The position numbers were made by a program, and so were the translations under genes. The notes under the pieces were generated by a model. That model was given only the letters and a program-made list of their open reading frames with translations. It searched no databases and was not told the DNA's origin. A DNA stretch of 64,000 bases from Natrinema hispanicum. GTDB taxonomy: Archaea > Halobacteriota > Halobacteria > Halobacteriales > Natrialbaceae. Below are positions 25,619 through 34,731 of the stretch, piece by piece. Position 1 is the stretch's first letter. The number at the start of each line of letters is the position of its first letter. The stretch covers positions 310,001-374,000 of the forward strand of contig NZ_SHMP01000006.1 of NCBI RefSeq assembly GCF_004217335.1, written 5' to 3'.

Positions 25619-27871
25619 ATGGACGTCGACGCCGTCGGCCTCGCCGAGTCGCTTCGCGGGGAAGCCGAGCGAACCAACGAGCGCCGACTGCTCGTGCTCG
25701 CGGGCGCTCGTAAACGGGGGTACGATACCCTCGAGTCGGTCCTCGATACCCTCTCGGTTCCGATCACCGAGACGACGCTTGTCGGTCCCGACGACCGACT
25801 CCGCTGTGAACAGCTCCCGCAGTCAAACGCCGGCGAACTGTTGGGAACAACCAGAGACGTGATCGCCGTCGACGCCCACGACGACCTCCGGCCGAACGCG
25901 CTCGGCAAAGTCGTCGGCGCAGTCGACGGCGGCGGCCTGCTCGTCCTGTTGACCCCGCCGCTTGCGTCCTGGCCGGATCGCCGCGACGAGTTCGATGCCT
26001 CGCTTGCAGTGCCGCCGTTCGACATCGACGACGTCACCGGCCGGTTCAAACGCCGGCTCGTCGAGACGCTGCGAGTCCACCGTGGGATCGCGATCGTCGA
26101 CCTCGAGACCGACAGCGTCGACGCCGACGGACTGACCGATCCGGCCCCGCAGATGCCGACGGAGCCGCCGACGCCGCCAGTCGACCACCGATTCCAGACT
26201 GCGATCTACGAGGCTTGCCTGACGGCCGATCAGGTCGACGCCGTCGCCGCGCTCGAGTCGCTTTCCGAGACCGAGCGGGCTGTCGTCCTCGAGGCCGACC
26301 GCGGCCGGGGCAAATCGAGCGCCGCGGGACTGGCCGCTGGTGCGTACGCCGTCGCCGGCGAGGACGTGCTCGTGACCGCGCCCGCCGCCCGGAATACGGC
26401 GGAACTGTTCGATCGTGCCAGCGACCTTGTCGAGCACCTCGAGTCCGACGCTGTCGTCGACTCCCGCCGGATCGAGACGACCGCGGGCGGCTCAGTTCGT
26501 TTTCGGAAACCCAACGCGGCCATCGATGCACTCGCGTCGGCCGACATCGTCATCGTTGACGAGGCTGCCGCCCTGCCAGTCGCGACGCTCGAGTCGCTGC
26601 TTGCAGCCGACCGCATCGCTTTCGCAACGACGATCCACGGCTACGAGGGTGCAGGACGTGGCTTCTCGGTCCGGTTTCGGGAACGACTCGCCGAAAGCGA
26701 TCACGAGGTGATCGACTGCCAGCTCGCCGAGCCGATCAGGTACGCGGCGGGCGATCCCGTCGAAGTGTGGGCCTTCCGCGCCTTGCTACTCGACGCCCGC
26801 CCGCCGGTCGACGCGCTCGTGGCCGACGCGGTCCCTGAAACGGTCGACTACCGGCGGCTCGAGCCTGCCGACTTACTCGCGGACGAACCCCTGCTCCGGG
26901 AGGCCTTTGGCCTGCTCGTGCTCGCCCACTACCGAACCGAACCCAACGATCTCGCGCGGTTGCTCGACGCGCCCAATCTCGAGGCCCGCGCGCTCGTCCA
27001 CGACGGCCACGTCGTCAGCGTGGCGCTGCTCGCTCGCGAGGGGAATCTCTCGCCGGCCACGCGAGCGATGATGTACGAGGGCGGCCGCGTCCGTGGCAAC
27101 ATGCTGCCGGACGTACTGACCAGCCAGTTGCGGGACGAGGCGGCAGCCGAGCCGGCTGGCCTGCGCGTCGTCCGTATCGCGACCCACCACGCTGCCCGCT
27201 CGCGGGGGCTTGGCTCGCGTCTGCTCGAGTGCGTTCGCGACGAATTCGGAACCACGGTCGACTGGCTCGGCACCGGCTTCGGCGCGACACCCGGCTTGCT
27301 GGCGTTCTGGCGTGAGAACGGCTATCGAGCGATCCACGTCTCGACGACACGCAACGACGCCAGCGGCGAGTACTCCGCGCTCATGCTCGCGCCGACGAGC
27401 GCCGATGGACAGGCATTACACGACCGCCATGCCGACTGGTTCGTCCGCCGATTCGACGCCCTCTGTTCCGACGCGCTCGACGACCTCGAGCCCGACGTCG
27501 CTCGTGCGCTGCTCCGTAGCGTCGCCGATGGGGCCGGGGCGTCACTTTCGTTGACCGATCATGAATGGCGTGTCGTCGCGGGAGCGGCCTACGGACCGGG
27601 GCTGTTCGATATCGATCCCGGGCCGTTTCGCGACCTCGTCGTCCGGTACTTCGTCGACGATCCAGCGGCCGTCGACCTGAGCGACCGCGAGGAACGGCTG
27701 TTCATCCTGCGTGTCCTCCAGAGTCGCGACTGGGACGTCGTCGCCGATCGCCTCGGATACCACTCGACGGGACAGTGTATGCGGGCGCTCGGCGACGCCG
27801 TCTGCCCGCTGGTCGACCAGTACGGGGGAGACACGGCGCTTGCGGTTCGGGATCGATTCGCCGAGCGCTGA
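25619..27871 (+). CDS. tmcA: tRNA(Met) cytidine acetyltransferase TmcA
   Basis: 750 residues with the TmcA domain order: an N-terminal DUF1726-like domain, a RecD-like helicase domain with Walker A D-R-G-R-G-K-S near residues 226-232 and V-I-V-D-E-A-A-A-L-P (Walker B type) near residue 310, then a GNAT acetyltransferase domain and a C-terminal tRNA-binding region. It forms N4-acetylcytidine in tRNA using acetyl-CoA and ATP/GTP; some archaeal homologues also modify rRNA. The ATG at 25619 is supported by a TATA box. It is divergent from rpl7ae, an arrangement I recall in other haloarchaea. Confidence 0.93.
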   Translation: MDVDAVGLAESLRGEAERTNERRLLVLAGARKRGYDTLESVLDTLSVPITETTLVGPDDRLRCEQLPQSNAGELLGTTRDVIAVDAHDDLRPNALGKVVGAVDGGGLLVLLTPPLASWPDRRDEFDASLAVPPFDIDDVTGRFKRRLVETLRVHRGIAIVDLETDSVDADGLTDPAPQMPTEPPTPPVDHRFQTAIYEACLTADQVDAVAALESLSETERAVVLEADRGRGKSSAAGLAAGAYAVAGEDVLVTAPAARNTAELFDRASDLVEHLESDAVVDSRRIETTAGGSVRFRKPNAAIDALASADIVIVDEAAALPVATLESLLAADRIAFATTIHGYEGAGRGFSVRFRERLAESDHEVIDCQLAEPIRYAAGDPVEVWAFRALLLDARPPVDALVADAVPETVDYRRLEPADLLADEPLLREAFGLLVLAHYRTEPNDLARLLDAPNLEARALVHDGHVVSVALLAREGNLSPATRAMMYEGGRVRGNMLPDVLTSQLRDEAAAEPAGLRVVRIATHHAARSRGLGSRLLECVRDEFGTTVDWLGTGFGATPGLLAFWRENGYRAIHVSTTRNDASGEYSALMLAPTSADGQALHDRHADWFVRRFDALCSDALDDLEPDVARALLRSVADGAGASLSLTDHEWRVVAGAAYGPGLFDIDPGPFRDLVVRYFVDDPAAVDLSDREERLFILRVLQSRDWDVVADRLGYHSTGQCMRALGDAVCPLVDQYGGDTALAVRDRFAER

Positions 27872-27932
27872 CCGCGAGGCTCCACGCGATACGCCCAGCA
27901 ATAATTTTAACATTCTAACAACAACTGGGCGA

Positions 27933-28814
27933 ATGGTACTGATGCCCTCCTTTCGATCCCTCCTCGAGCGACTGACCGACGACCGGTTACGAGCCGCAAC
28001 CCTCGTCGGGCTCGCGTCGATTCCGATAACACTGGTCTTGGCGTTGGACGCCGTCCCGCGTGATGGTGTCGTCATCGGCGGTCTCAGTCCAGCAACACCG
28101 TTGCTCGCGGCTGGACTGTTCGTCGGCTATCACTACCATGACCGGTCGATAGCAAGTCGCCGCGCTGGCGTGCGAACCGGCCTCGTCGGGTCGGGTGGCG
28201 TCCTCGCGGAGTCCGTCGCCGATCTGGTCACGACGCTCGGCTCCGAGTCGCCGGCGATGACTGCCGTCACTGTCGTCTTGTTCCTCGTCGAGCTCGTTCT
28301 CGGTGTTGCGTTCGTAGCGCTGCTCACGATGGCCAGCGCGATCGTCGGCGCGTGGGTCGCCAGCAATGTCGCTCGGGTGCGCGATCCCACGGCACCGCGA
28401 GCCGAACGTGAACGGCCTGTCGACGACTCGCGGTGGTGGCTCCCAGTCGTCGTGTACGTGCTCGTTGCCCCGCTGGTGTTGCTCTTCGTGTTCTGGATTG
28501 TGTCCGACGGTGGCGGTGGTTCAGTGATTATTGGCGCGTTGTTGCTATTTTGTCTGGTTGTCACTGCGATCGCTGCAGTCGTCTCGCTCGTCAAAGATAC
28601 AGAGACGCTCGTGGATGCGAGCGCGGCCTGGCAACCGCTTTCGGTAGTGTACGTGGCTGGTCCGGTGGGCGTGTACGCGCTCGTCTATCTGGTCGCCTCA
28701 CTTCGCCAGTCGATACACCCACCCGGGGACGCCATGTATGGATTCGTCGTTGCACTCTGGGGGTCGTCGCTCGTGTATCTCATCAACAGACACCGGTACG
28801 TCGGCACGCCTTGA
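27933..28814 (+). CDS. Hypothetical multi-pass membrane protein
   Basis: 293 residues with about seven hydrophobic segments, including L-V-G-L-A-S-I-P-I-T-L-V-L-A-L near the N-terminus and V-V-Y-V-L-V-A-P-L-V-L-L-F-V-F in the middle. The N-terminal third (G-L-F-V-G-Y-H-Y followed by R-R-A-G-V-R-T-G-L-V-G-S) resembles the small DUF5518-type haloarchaeal membrane proteins. The C-terminal half has further helices and no known domain. AATTTTAACA centred 27 bases before the ATG at 27933 supports a leaderless start there; a second ATG at 27942 is possible. Function unknown. Confidence 0.65.
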   Translation: MVLMPSFRSLLERLTDDRLRAATLVGLASIPITLVLALDAVPRDGVVIGGLSPATPLLAAGLFVGYHYHDRSIASRRAGVRTGLVGSGGVLAESVADLVTTLGSESPAMTAVTVVLFLVELVLGVAFVALLTMASAIVGAWVASNVARVRDPTAPRAERERPVDDSRWWLPVVVYVLVAPLVLLFVFWIVSDGGGGSVIIGALLLFCLVVTAIAAVVSLVKDTETLVDASAAWQPLSVVYVAGPVGVYALVYLVASLRQSIHPPGDAMYGFVVALWGSSLVYLINRHRYVGTP

Positions 28815-28895
28815 CATCATCCAGCGTACCGCCTTCAGCCCGCGGAGAGGCGGCCACCATTATTTGACGTTCATGCTGGAAGGCTCCAAAACTGG

Positions 28896-29306
28896 ATGGC
28901 TCAGTTGACGACGGGTGCGTTGCTGGTCTTTCTGATTATTGCCGTCGCGCTCGTGTCGCTCCCATCGACCACCGTCCAGAGCGGCGATGTCTACACGGTC
29001 CAGCTCACCGACGACGCGCTTCAGACGCTGCTCGAGGTCGACGGCGTCGACCTGGTGCCCGGCGTGACGGCCGAAACCGACCTCGAGACGCTCGCCCCGG
29101 AACAGACGCTCGTCGAGATCATCCTCACGGCAGGGTCGGACCTGATTGGCGAGACGATCGACTCGGCAGGCTTTTCAGTGAGCTTTTGGGGCGTGTCGTC
29201 GTGCTTCGGACGCTACGAACCGGCCGCCGACCGAGCCGACTCGAGGCAGCCGGCAGCATGGCTTTGGCGTTTGAGCCCCTCGAGTGACATATGGTCGACG
29301 CGGTAA
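28896..29306 (+). CDS. Hypothetical exported or anchored protein, possible C-terminal frameshift
   Basis: The frame encodes 136 residues: an N-terminal hydrophobic helix (L-L-V-F-L-I-I-A-V-A-L-V) that could be a signal or anchor, then an acidic outer domain with repeated L-L-E-V-D-G-V and T-D-L-E-T-L segments. From about residue 95 the sequence becomes unlike the rest (rich in R, W, S) and the frame runs 16 bases into the DUF456 gene. The alternative frame gives ...A-A-G-S-M-A-L-A-F-E-P-L-E and stops at 29285-29287, three bases before that gene. A one-base change between 29160 and 29240 may therefore have shifted the frame. No known family. Confidence 0.5.
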   Translation: MAQLTTGALLVFLIIAVALVSLPSTTVQSGDVYTVQLTDDALQTLLEVDGVDLVPGVTAETDLETLAPEQTLVEIILTAGSDLIGETIDSAGFSVSFWGVSSCFGRYEPAADRADSRQPAAWLWRLSPSSDIWSTR

Positions 29307-29776
29307 CGGTCCTCGCGATTGCCTTGCTCGTCGGTGCCATCGTCGGAGCGGCCGTGCCGATGGTTCCGAGTGGGCTCCTCTCGCTTGCCGGCCTCGGCGT
29401 CTACTGGTGGGGTGCCGGGTTCGCCGAGTTGAGCGCACTGGCCTTCGTCGTGCTCGCTGTCCTCGCCATCGTCACGGCACTCATCGAGTTCTTCGGCGGC
29501 TCGATCGCCGCCCGCGCAGGCGGTGCGTCGTGGCTGACGACCGCGGCTGCTGCTATCGTCGGGATCGTCCTCATGGTCGTCACCGGGCCGCTTGGCCTCC
29601 TCGTCGGCCTCTTTGGCACTGTCTTCGTCCTCGAGTTCGTTCGTGACGGCGAACTCGAGGGGAGCACCCGCTCAGCCGTTTACACGACGATCGGCGTTCT
29701 CGCGTCGACAGCGGTGCAAGTGCTGCTAACGGCGTCGATCCTCTTTGGGTTCGTCGTCGCCGTCTTCGTACTGTGA
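29291..29776 (+). CDS. DUF456 family membrane protein
   Basis: 161 residues, four to five membrane helices. The characteristic DUF456 features are an N-terminal A-A-V-P-M-V-P-S-G-L-L-S turn and a central glycine-rich G-P-L-G-L-L-V-G-L-F-G-T turn followed by V-F-V-L-E-F. The family is widespread in bacteria and archaea, with unknown function. It follows directly on the preceding hypothetical gene (overlap or three-base spacing, depending on the frame used) and is probably co-transcribed with it. Confidence 0.85.
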   Translation: MVDAVTVLAIALLVGAIVGAAVPMVPSGLLSLAGLGVYWWGAGFAELSALAFVVLAVLAIVTALIEFFGGSIAARAGGASWLTTAAAAIVGIVLMVVTGPLGLLVGLFGTVFVLEFVRDGELEGSTRSAVYTTIGVLASTAVQVLLTASILFGFVVAVFVL

Positions 29777-29820
29777 TCGCGGGCAAACACTGAAGCTGTG
29801 GCTCTCGTTCACACGGACGA

Positions 29821-29991
29821 ATGAAACCGGAGTGTTCCGAGCCTGACTGCGAGCGCCCCGCCACGGTCGAGTTGCACATCCCATGGGACGAGAACCGGCT
29901 CGTCTGTGCCGCCCACGCTCGCGTGTTGGGTCGGCAAGATGGTGTCGTCGCCGACCCGGATCCGGATCGTGCGGACGACTTACTCGAGTAA
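29821..29991 (+). CDS. Small cysteine/histidine-containing protein (56 aa)
   Basis: A 56-residue frame with good codon bias. It has C-S-E-P-D-C near residue 5-10 and C-A-A-H near residue 32-35, giving a Cys-Cys-Cys-His set that could bind zinc. An acidic tail (D-P-D-P-D-R-A-D-D) follows. It begins 45 bases after the DUF456 stop. Its TAA stop is seven bases before repeat copy E, which separates it from the convergent gltX. Function unknown; the pattern is typical of haloarchaeal small zinc proteins. Confidence 0.65.
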   Translation: MKPECSEPDCERPATVELHIPWDENRLVCAAHARVLGRQDGVVADPDPDRADDLLE

Positions 29992-29997
29992 CGTATC

Positions 29998-30081
29998 AGA
30001 CGGCTCGCTGTCGGTCAGTTCCGGCGCACTCACGACCGCACTGTGGGTGTGCCGGGAACTCGGGACAGCACTCCGTCTCAG
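29998..30081 (+). repeat. Palindromic intergenic repeat, family 1, copy E
   Basis: About 81 bp between two convergent genes, from AGACGGCTCGCTGTC to GGGACAGCACTCCGTCT. On the minus strand its terminus reads CTGAGACGGAGTGCTGTC, and that TGA is the gltX stop codon (30078-30080). Confidence 0.75.
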
Positions 30082-31796
30082 GGATGGGCGTAGTAGACGA
30101 CCGTCTCGTCTTCGTCGTGGCGGTCGATCCGCGCGAAGCCGACGCGCTCGAACTGGACCATCTCGTCGGACTCGAGGGCGGCGACACCCGGCTCGGCGCG
30201 TCCGGAGACGTCGCCATCCATCGTTCGCATCCGGACGGGAACGCTCTCGCTGGCAGGCACCCAGTGGACGACGTCGACGTCTCCCTCGCGGACGACGTCG
30301 ATGTCGTCGCCGGTATACTGGAGCGTGTCGCGGGTGTACTGGAAACAGCCCAGTCCCTTGAGCCAGATCCGTTCCTCGCGGCCGGGGAGGTCTCCTTCCT
30401 CGAGTAAGACGGCATCGCTGACCGGGATCTCTCGCACGCCGCGGTCCTCGTGGTTGGGGTGGAGCGGCGGGTTCGCTTCGTCCGGTGGGCTACCGCCGAG
30501 CGGGAGCTGGACGCCGTCACGGACCAAAAAGCGGCGGTCGGTTTCGTCGTCGATCAGGTCGCGGTTGTTCGCGTAGATCGAACTCATCGCGAGGTCGACG
30601 TCGGTGGTCGAGGTACCCAGCTGAGTCATCGCGTCGACGATAGCCTCGCCGCGGATGCCGCGCCGGCGCAGGCTCTTGAGCGTCGGCGCGCGCGGGTCGT
30701 CCCAGCCGTCGAGTTTGCCTTGCTCGATCAGTTCCGAGATGGTCGACGTGCTCATCTTGACGTCATAGTCGTCGAGTTGGACGTGACCCCAGTGGATCAC
30801 TTCGGGGTAGTCCCAGTCGAAGTAGTCGTAGACGAACTGCTGGCGTTTCGCGGAGTCCTGTAGGTCGATCCCGCGGATAATGTGTGTGATCCCGATGAGG
30901 TGGTCGTCGACGCCCGACTGGAAGTCCAACATCGGCCAGCACCGGTACTCGCTGGCCTCCTCGCGCGGGTGTGGCGTGTCGATCATCCGGAAGGCGACCC
31001 AGTCGCGCAGCGCGGGGTTCTTGTGCTCGATGTCGGTTTTGACCCGCAGGACCATCTCGCCACTGTCGTACTCGCCGTCGATCATGGCCTCGAACTCGGA
31101 GCGCACGGTCTCAGTGTCCTTGTCGCGGTGGGGACACGGCTCGCCCGAGTTCTTCAGCTCCGAGAAGTCCTCGCCTGAACACGAGCAGGTGTAGGCCCCG
31201 CCCAGGTCGATCAGCTCGCGGGCGTGGTCGTAGTAGGTCTCGAGACGGTCGCTCGCCTTGTACGTCGCGTCGGGCTCGAAGCCGAGATAGTCGAGATCCT
31301 CGAGAATGTCGTCGTAGGCCGCGAGATCCGGCCGTTTGGTCTCGGGGTCGGTGTCGTCGAAGCGCACGCAGAACCAGCCGTCGTAGCGGTCGCGATAGGT
31401 GCCGATGACGGCGGGCATCCGGGCGTGGCCGACGTGCCACGGGCCGTTGGGGTTTGGCGCACATCGCATCCGGACCTCGTCGTACTCCTCGGCGTTCGGC
31501 AGGTCGGGGAGGTCGTGTTCGTCTTCTTCCTCTTCGGCTTCGATCTCGGCGAGTTCCTCGGGGGCGAGTTCCTCGAGGCGAGCGCGTTTTTCCTCGTAAT
31601 CAAGATCGTTGACCCGTCCGACGACGCCGCCGGCGATGCCCGGAATCTCGTCGCCGTGCTCGCGGAACTCGGGGTTGTCGCCCATTAGCGGTCCCATGAT
31701 CGCGCCGACGTCGGCGTCGCTTTCGTGTTTGACCGCGTTCAACAGCGCGTGCTTTTCGACCTCGCGCTCGACGCGCTCGCGTAACTCGTCGTTCAT
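30078..31796 (-). CDS. gltX: Glutamyl-tRNA synthetase (archaeal type)
   Basis: 572 residues. An archaeal/eukaryotic-type N-terminal extension of about 105 residues (very acidic around residues 78-100) precedes the class I catalytic core with N-P-N-G-P-W-H-V-G-H (HIGH-type, His121-His124) and the V-K-M-S-T-S loop (KMSKS-type). A C-S-C-S-G...C-P-H zinc-binding insertion lies near residue 200. The C-terminal beta-barrel anticodon domain ends in Y-Y-A-H-P. It charges tRNA-Glu (and possibly tRNA-Gln, for transamidation by GatCAB/GatDE). The TGA stop lies in the end of repeat copy E; idsA lies upstream on the same strand. Confidence 0.97.
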   Translation of the reverse strand: MNDELRERVEREVEKHALLNAVKHESDADVGAIMGPLMGDNPEFREHGDEIPGIAGGVVGRVNDLDYEEKRARLEELAPEELAEIEAEEEEDEHDLPDLPNAEEYDEVRMRCAPNPNGPWHVGHARMPAVIGTYRDRYDGWFCVRFDDTDPETKRPDLAAYDDILEDLDYLGFEPDATYKASDRLETYYDHARELIDLGGAYTCSCSGEDFSELKNSGEPCPHRDKDTETVRSEFEAMIDGEYDSGEMVLRVKTDIEHKNPALRDWVAFRMIDTPHPREEASEYRCWPMLDFQSGVDDHLIGITHIIRGIDLQDSAKRQQFVYDYFDWDYPEVIHWGHVQLDDYDVKMSTSTISELIEQGKLDGWDDPRAPTLKSLRRRGIRGEAIVDAMTQLGTSTTDVDLAMSSIYANNRDLIDDETDRRFLVRDGVQLPLGGSPPDEANPPLHPNHEDRGVREIPVSDAVLLEEGDLPGREERIWLKGLGCFQYTRDTLQYTGDDIDVVREGDVDVVHWVPASESVPVRMRTMDGDVSGRAEPGVAALESDEMVQFERVGFARIDRHDEDETVVYYAHP

Positions 31797-31872
31797 TACC
31801 GTGTGCTATCCGCGCCCGGTCAAAAACCCTCGCGATTCGCGGTGTTGCTCGATCTGTGCGGCGACTGATGTC

Positions 31873-31953
31873 AGACGGACTGCCGTCGTCGTGCCGGTAC
31901 GACCGCGATCGTCCTGGGTCTCACCGGGAACGCGGTATAGCAGCCCGTCTCAG
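31873..31953 (+). repeat. Palindromic intergenic repeat, family 1, copy F
   Basis: About 80 bp from AGACGGACTGCCGTC to TAGCAGCCCGTCTCAG, filling the gap between the gltX start and the idsA stop. On the minus strand its terminus reads CTGAGACGGGCTGCTA; the TGA (31950-31952) is the idsA stop codon. Confidence 0.75.
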
Positions 31954-33002
31954 TAGCCGCGTTCGATCAGGTAATCCGCGAGTTCACAGAGGAGGTCACG
32001 CGCCTCGTTGTCCGGCAAGACCTCGAGTCGGTTCTTGCCGCGTTCGACCAGATCGCGGGCGGTCTGGTTCGCATAGGAGATCGAGCCAGCCGCCTCGAGT
32101 TCGGCGACTGCGTCGTCGATCTCGGCTTCGGTGACCGCGTCGACGTCGTCGGTGTCGACTAAGTTGTCGACGTCAACGCCCTGCTCGCGGGCGTGGACGG
32201 TGATCAGCGTCTGTTTGTTCTCGACGAGGTCGCTGCCCCGCTGTTTGCCGAGTTGCTCGCTGGGGACGGTCAGGTCGAGGACGTCGTCCTGAATCTGGAA
32301 CGCACGGCCGACGTCGAGCCCGTAGCCGTAGAGTTCGTCGATCGTCTCGTCGTCCGCGCCGAGCAAGATCGCCGGCAAGCACGCCGATGCTGCGTAGAGG
32401 ACGGCCGTCTTCTGTTCGACCATCTCGAGGTACTCGTCGGGCGAGACGTCGGTGCGTTCCTCGAAGGTGACGTCGAGCGACTGCCCTTCGCAGATGTCCG
32501 TACAGGTGGTCGCGAGGACCTCGAACGCGTCGACGACACGGTCCGACTCCGCGTTCGTCTCGAGCATGATCTCGAACGCTTTCGAGTAGAGCGTGTCGCC
32601 GGCCAGAATGGCCGTCTCGAGATCGTACTCCTTGTGGACGGCGGGGACGCCACGCCGGAGGTCGTCGTCGTCCATGATGTCGTCGTGGATCAGGGTAAAC
32701 GACTGGATGACCTCGACGCTGACAGCACCAGCCATCACGTCCACTGGGCCGCTGTCGTCGAGTGAGGGAAACGACCGATACCCGGTTGAGAGCGCCTCGA
32801 CGTCGGCCAGCGCCTCCGCTGTCGTCAGGAAGACGGTCGGCCGGAGCCGCTTGCCGCCTGCATCCAGCAGGTACCGAGAGGCTTCGTAGAGCCGCTCGGG
32901 TCGCTGGATGGGAAGCTCCTCGGGAATCGCGTCGTTGACGAGTTCACGACGCTTGCGCACCGCTTCGAGCACCGCCTGTTCGCGTGCCTCGGGACTCGTC
33001 AT
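31950..33002 (-). CDS. idsA: Geranylgeranyl/farnesyl diphosphate synthase (polyprenyl synthetase)
   Basis: 350 residues. The first aspartate-rich motif is I-H-D-D-I-M-D-D-D-D (D107-D111 region) and the second F-Q-I-Q-D-D-V-L-D (239-243), with G-G-K-R-L-R-P near residue 49-55. These define a trans-isoprenyl diphosphate synthase that builds C15-C20 chains for archaeol lipids. The adjacent mevalonate kinase and isopentenyl phosphate kinase genes, now 8 kb away, supply its precursors. The ATG at 33002 lies one base after the aRNase J stop, so the two are co-transcribed. Its TGA stop coincides with repeat copy F. Confidence 0.95.
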   Translation of the reverse strand: MTSPEAREQAVLEAVRKRRELVNDAIPEELPIQRPERLYEASRYLLDAGGKRLRPTVFLTTAEALADVEALSTGYRSFPSLDDSGPVDVMAGAVSVEVIQSFTLIHDDIMDDDDLRRGVPAVHKEYDLETAILAGDTLYSKAFEIMLETNAESDRVVDAFEVLATTCTDICEGQSLDVTFEERTDVSPDEYLEMVEQKTAVLYAASACLPAILLGADDETIDELYGYGLDVGRAFQIQDDVLDLTVPSEQLGKQRGSDLVENKQTLITVHAREQGVDVDNLVDTDDVDAVTEAEIDDAVAELEAAGSISYANQTARDLVERGKNRLEVLPDNEARDLLCELADYLIERGY

Positions 33003-33003
33003 A

Positions 33004-34356
33004 TCAGTCGACGAGCTGGATGAGGTTCCCGTTGCGCGTGACGTGGAGGTCCCGTCCGAGCTTGTAGCCCTCGTTCGAGGCGAGGTCGACGTAGCCCGAG
33101 AACCCTTTCATGTCCTGGTGGGCCGGAATGACGTGCTGGGGCTGGAGCGCGTCGAGCATCTCGTAGTGACCCTCCTGGTTCATGTGCCCGGAGACGTGGA
33201 TGTCGTCGTAGATGCGCGCGCCCTGCATGCCCAGGAGCTTCTCGGCCTGGTAGCGCTGGCCCTCGTTGGTCGGCTCGGGGATGACCCGTGCCGAGAAGAC
33301 GACCTTGTCGCCCTCGTCCAGTTCGTAGGGCGTTTCGCCGCGGGCCATCCGGGTAAGCATCGCGCGGGGCTCGCCCTGGTGGCCAGTGACGACTGGCAGG
33401 TAGTCGCCTTTCCCCTCGTTCATAATGCGCTTGAACGTGCGGTCGACGGACTTGCGGTGGCCGAACATCCCCAGATCAGTGGGGAAGTCGATAAAGTCGA
33501 GCCGTTCGGCGGTGCCCGAATACTTCTCCATCGAGCGACCCAACAGGACGGGCTGGCGACCGATATCGTCGGCGAACTCGACGAGCGACTTCACGCGGGC
33601 GATGTGACTCGAGAAGGTGGTGGCGACGATCCCGCCGTCGTAATCCTCGAGGCTATAGAGGACGTCCCGGAGGTGTTCGCGGGCGACGTTTTCGGAGGGC
33701 GTCCGGCCCTTCTTGTTGGCGTTGGTACAGTCCTCGATGTAACAGAGGACGCCCTCTCCCTCGCGACCGATCTCACGGAACCGCTCCATGTCGATCGGGT
33801 CGCCGATGACGGGCGTGTGGTCCATCCGTTTGTCCAGCCCGTAGACGATCGCGCCCTCGGGCGTGTGGAGGACGGGGTTGATCGCGTCGATGATCGAGTG
33901 GGTGACGTTGACGAACTCGAGGTCGATCTTTCCGGAGTCACCGATCGACATCATTTCGCCGGCGTCCATCTTGATCAGGTCGTTCTCGACGCCGAACTTC
34001 TGTTCGCCCTCGATCTGCTGTTTGACGAGCTCGATCGTAAACGGCGTTGCGACGATCGGCGCGTCGTATCGGTGCGCGAGCTTTGAGATCGCGCCGATGT
34101 GGTCAAGGTGACCGTGGGTCGGGACGATCGCCTGGACGTCGCCCTCCAAGTCGCTCATGACTCGGTCGTCGGGGATCGCGCCCATGTCGATCAGGTCGAG
34201 ACTGTGCATCCGTTCGGTTTCGACGTTGTCGTGGATCAGCACCTTCGAGAGGTTCAGACCCATATCGAAGATGACGACGTCGTCACCGGCGCGGACGGCA
34301 GTCATCTGCCGTCCGACTTCTTCGTAGCCGCCAATCGTTGCGATTTCGATTTCCAT
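33004..34356 (-). CDS. rnj: Archaeal ribonuclease J (metallo-beta-lactamase, beta-CASP)
   Basis: 450 residues. The zinc-site motif [10 protein letters not shown] is at residues 79-88, followed by V-T-H-S-I at about 152 and the beta-CASP segments around F-S-S-H-I-A-R and V-T-G-H-Q-G-E-P, then a terminal I-P-A-H-Q-D. The enzyme is an archaeal RNase J, a 5'-3' exonuclease for RNA turnover. The ATG at 34356 is chosen over a near-cognate start four codons upstream since [10 protein letters not shown] is the typical beginning. It heads the idsA (and possibly gltX) unit and has an unusually long leader with two hairpins. Confidence 0.93.
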   Translation of the reverse strand: MEIEIATIGGYEEVGRQMTAVRAGDDVVIFDMGLNLSKVLIHDNVETERMHSLDLIDMGAIPDDRVMSDLEGDVQAIVPTHGHLDHIGAISKLAHRYDAPIVATPFTIELVKQQIEGEQKFGVENDLIKMDAGEMMSIGDSGKIDLEFVNVTHSIIDAINPVLHTPEGAIVYGLDKRMDHTPVIGDPIDMERFREIGREGEGVLCYIEDCTNANKKGRTPSENVAREHLRDVLYSLEDYDGGIVATTFSSHIARVKSLVEFADDIGRQPVLLGRSMEKYSGTAERLDFIDFPTDLGMFGHRKSVDRTFKRIMNEGKGDYLPVVTGHQGEPRAMLTRMARGETPYELDEGDKVVFSARVIPEPTNEGQRYQAEKLLGMQGARIYDDIHVSGHMNQEGHYEMLDALQPQHVIPAHQDMKGFSGYVDLASNEGYKLGRDLHVTRNGNLIQLVD

Positions 34357-34568
34357 GGTTCGTAGCACTGAAAGCCGCGTTGTGGACTCTCATCGAAACG
34401 GTCCGCGGACTCCTGGTTGTTCGGCCCCGGCGTCTTGCAGCGCGTCGGCCATCCCGCTATGCGCTCGCGGAGACAACCAGTCTCCGGCCGGCCTCCGACA
34501 TCGGAAGCCCCGAACGCACTTGCCCGCGGGTTTCGCTATGTGCTCGTACACGCCCAGGTCTTAAAAAC
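34357..34568 (-). promoter_or_regulatory. Promoter and approximately 180-base leader of the aRNase J gene
   Basis: Minus-strand TTTTTAAG at 34560-34567 is the only strong TATA-like box before rnj; a start near 34537 gives a leader of about 180 bases. The leader contains two adjacent hairpins: GGAGAC/GTCTCC with a 5-base loop (34469-34485) and GGCCTCCGA/TCGGAAGCC with one mismatch (34490-34509). No convincing leader peptide is visible. Bacterial RNase J and E control their own mRNAs, so self-control through this leader is possible but is inference. Confidence 0.4.
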
Positions 34569-34731
34569 ACAGTGGGTTAGCTCATCGGTTCGTATCCGCC
34601 TCGGTGATGGGGTCTCGCGTGTCCAACATCGCCGGCCTACCGCGCCGCTCAGCCCGTCTTCGCGCATCGTAATCCATTTCCCGGTCGCCCCGAAATACGG
34701 TTTCAGTACGCATGCTTTCGGAGGGATCGTC
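34569..34731. other. Promoter-side spacer before trkA
   Basis: Contains the GGAGGG Shine-Dalgarno (34720-34725) used by trkA and an AT-poor stretch with no recognisable gene. The in-frame extension of trkA upstream of 34732 lacks its codon bias and is not protein-like. Confidence 0.4.

Noticed and set aside
34417..34731. N-terminal extension of trkA by 105 residues
   Set aside because: The extension lacks protein-like composition; a Shine-Dalgarno directly before the GTG at 34732 and the NAD-binding motif right after it define the start.
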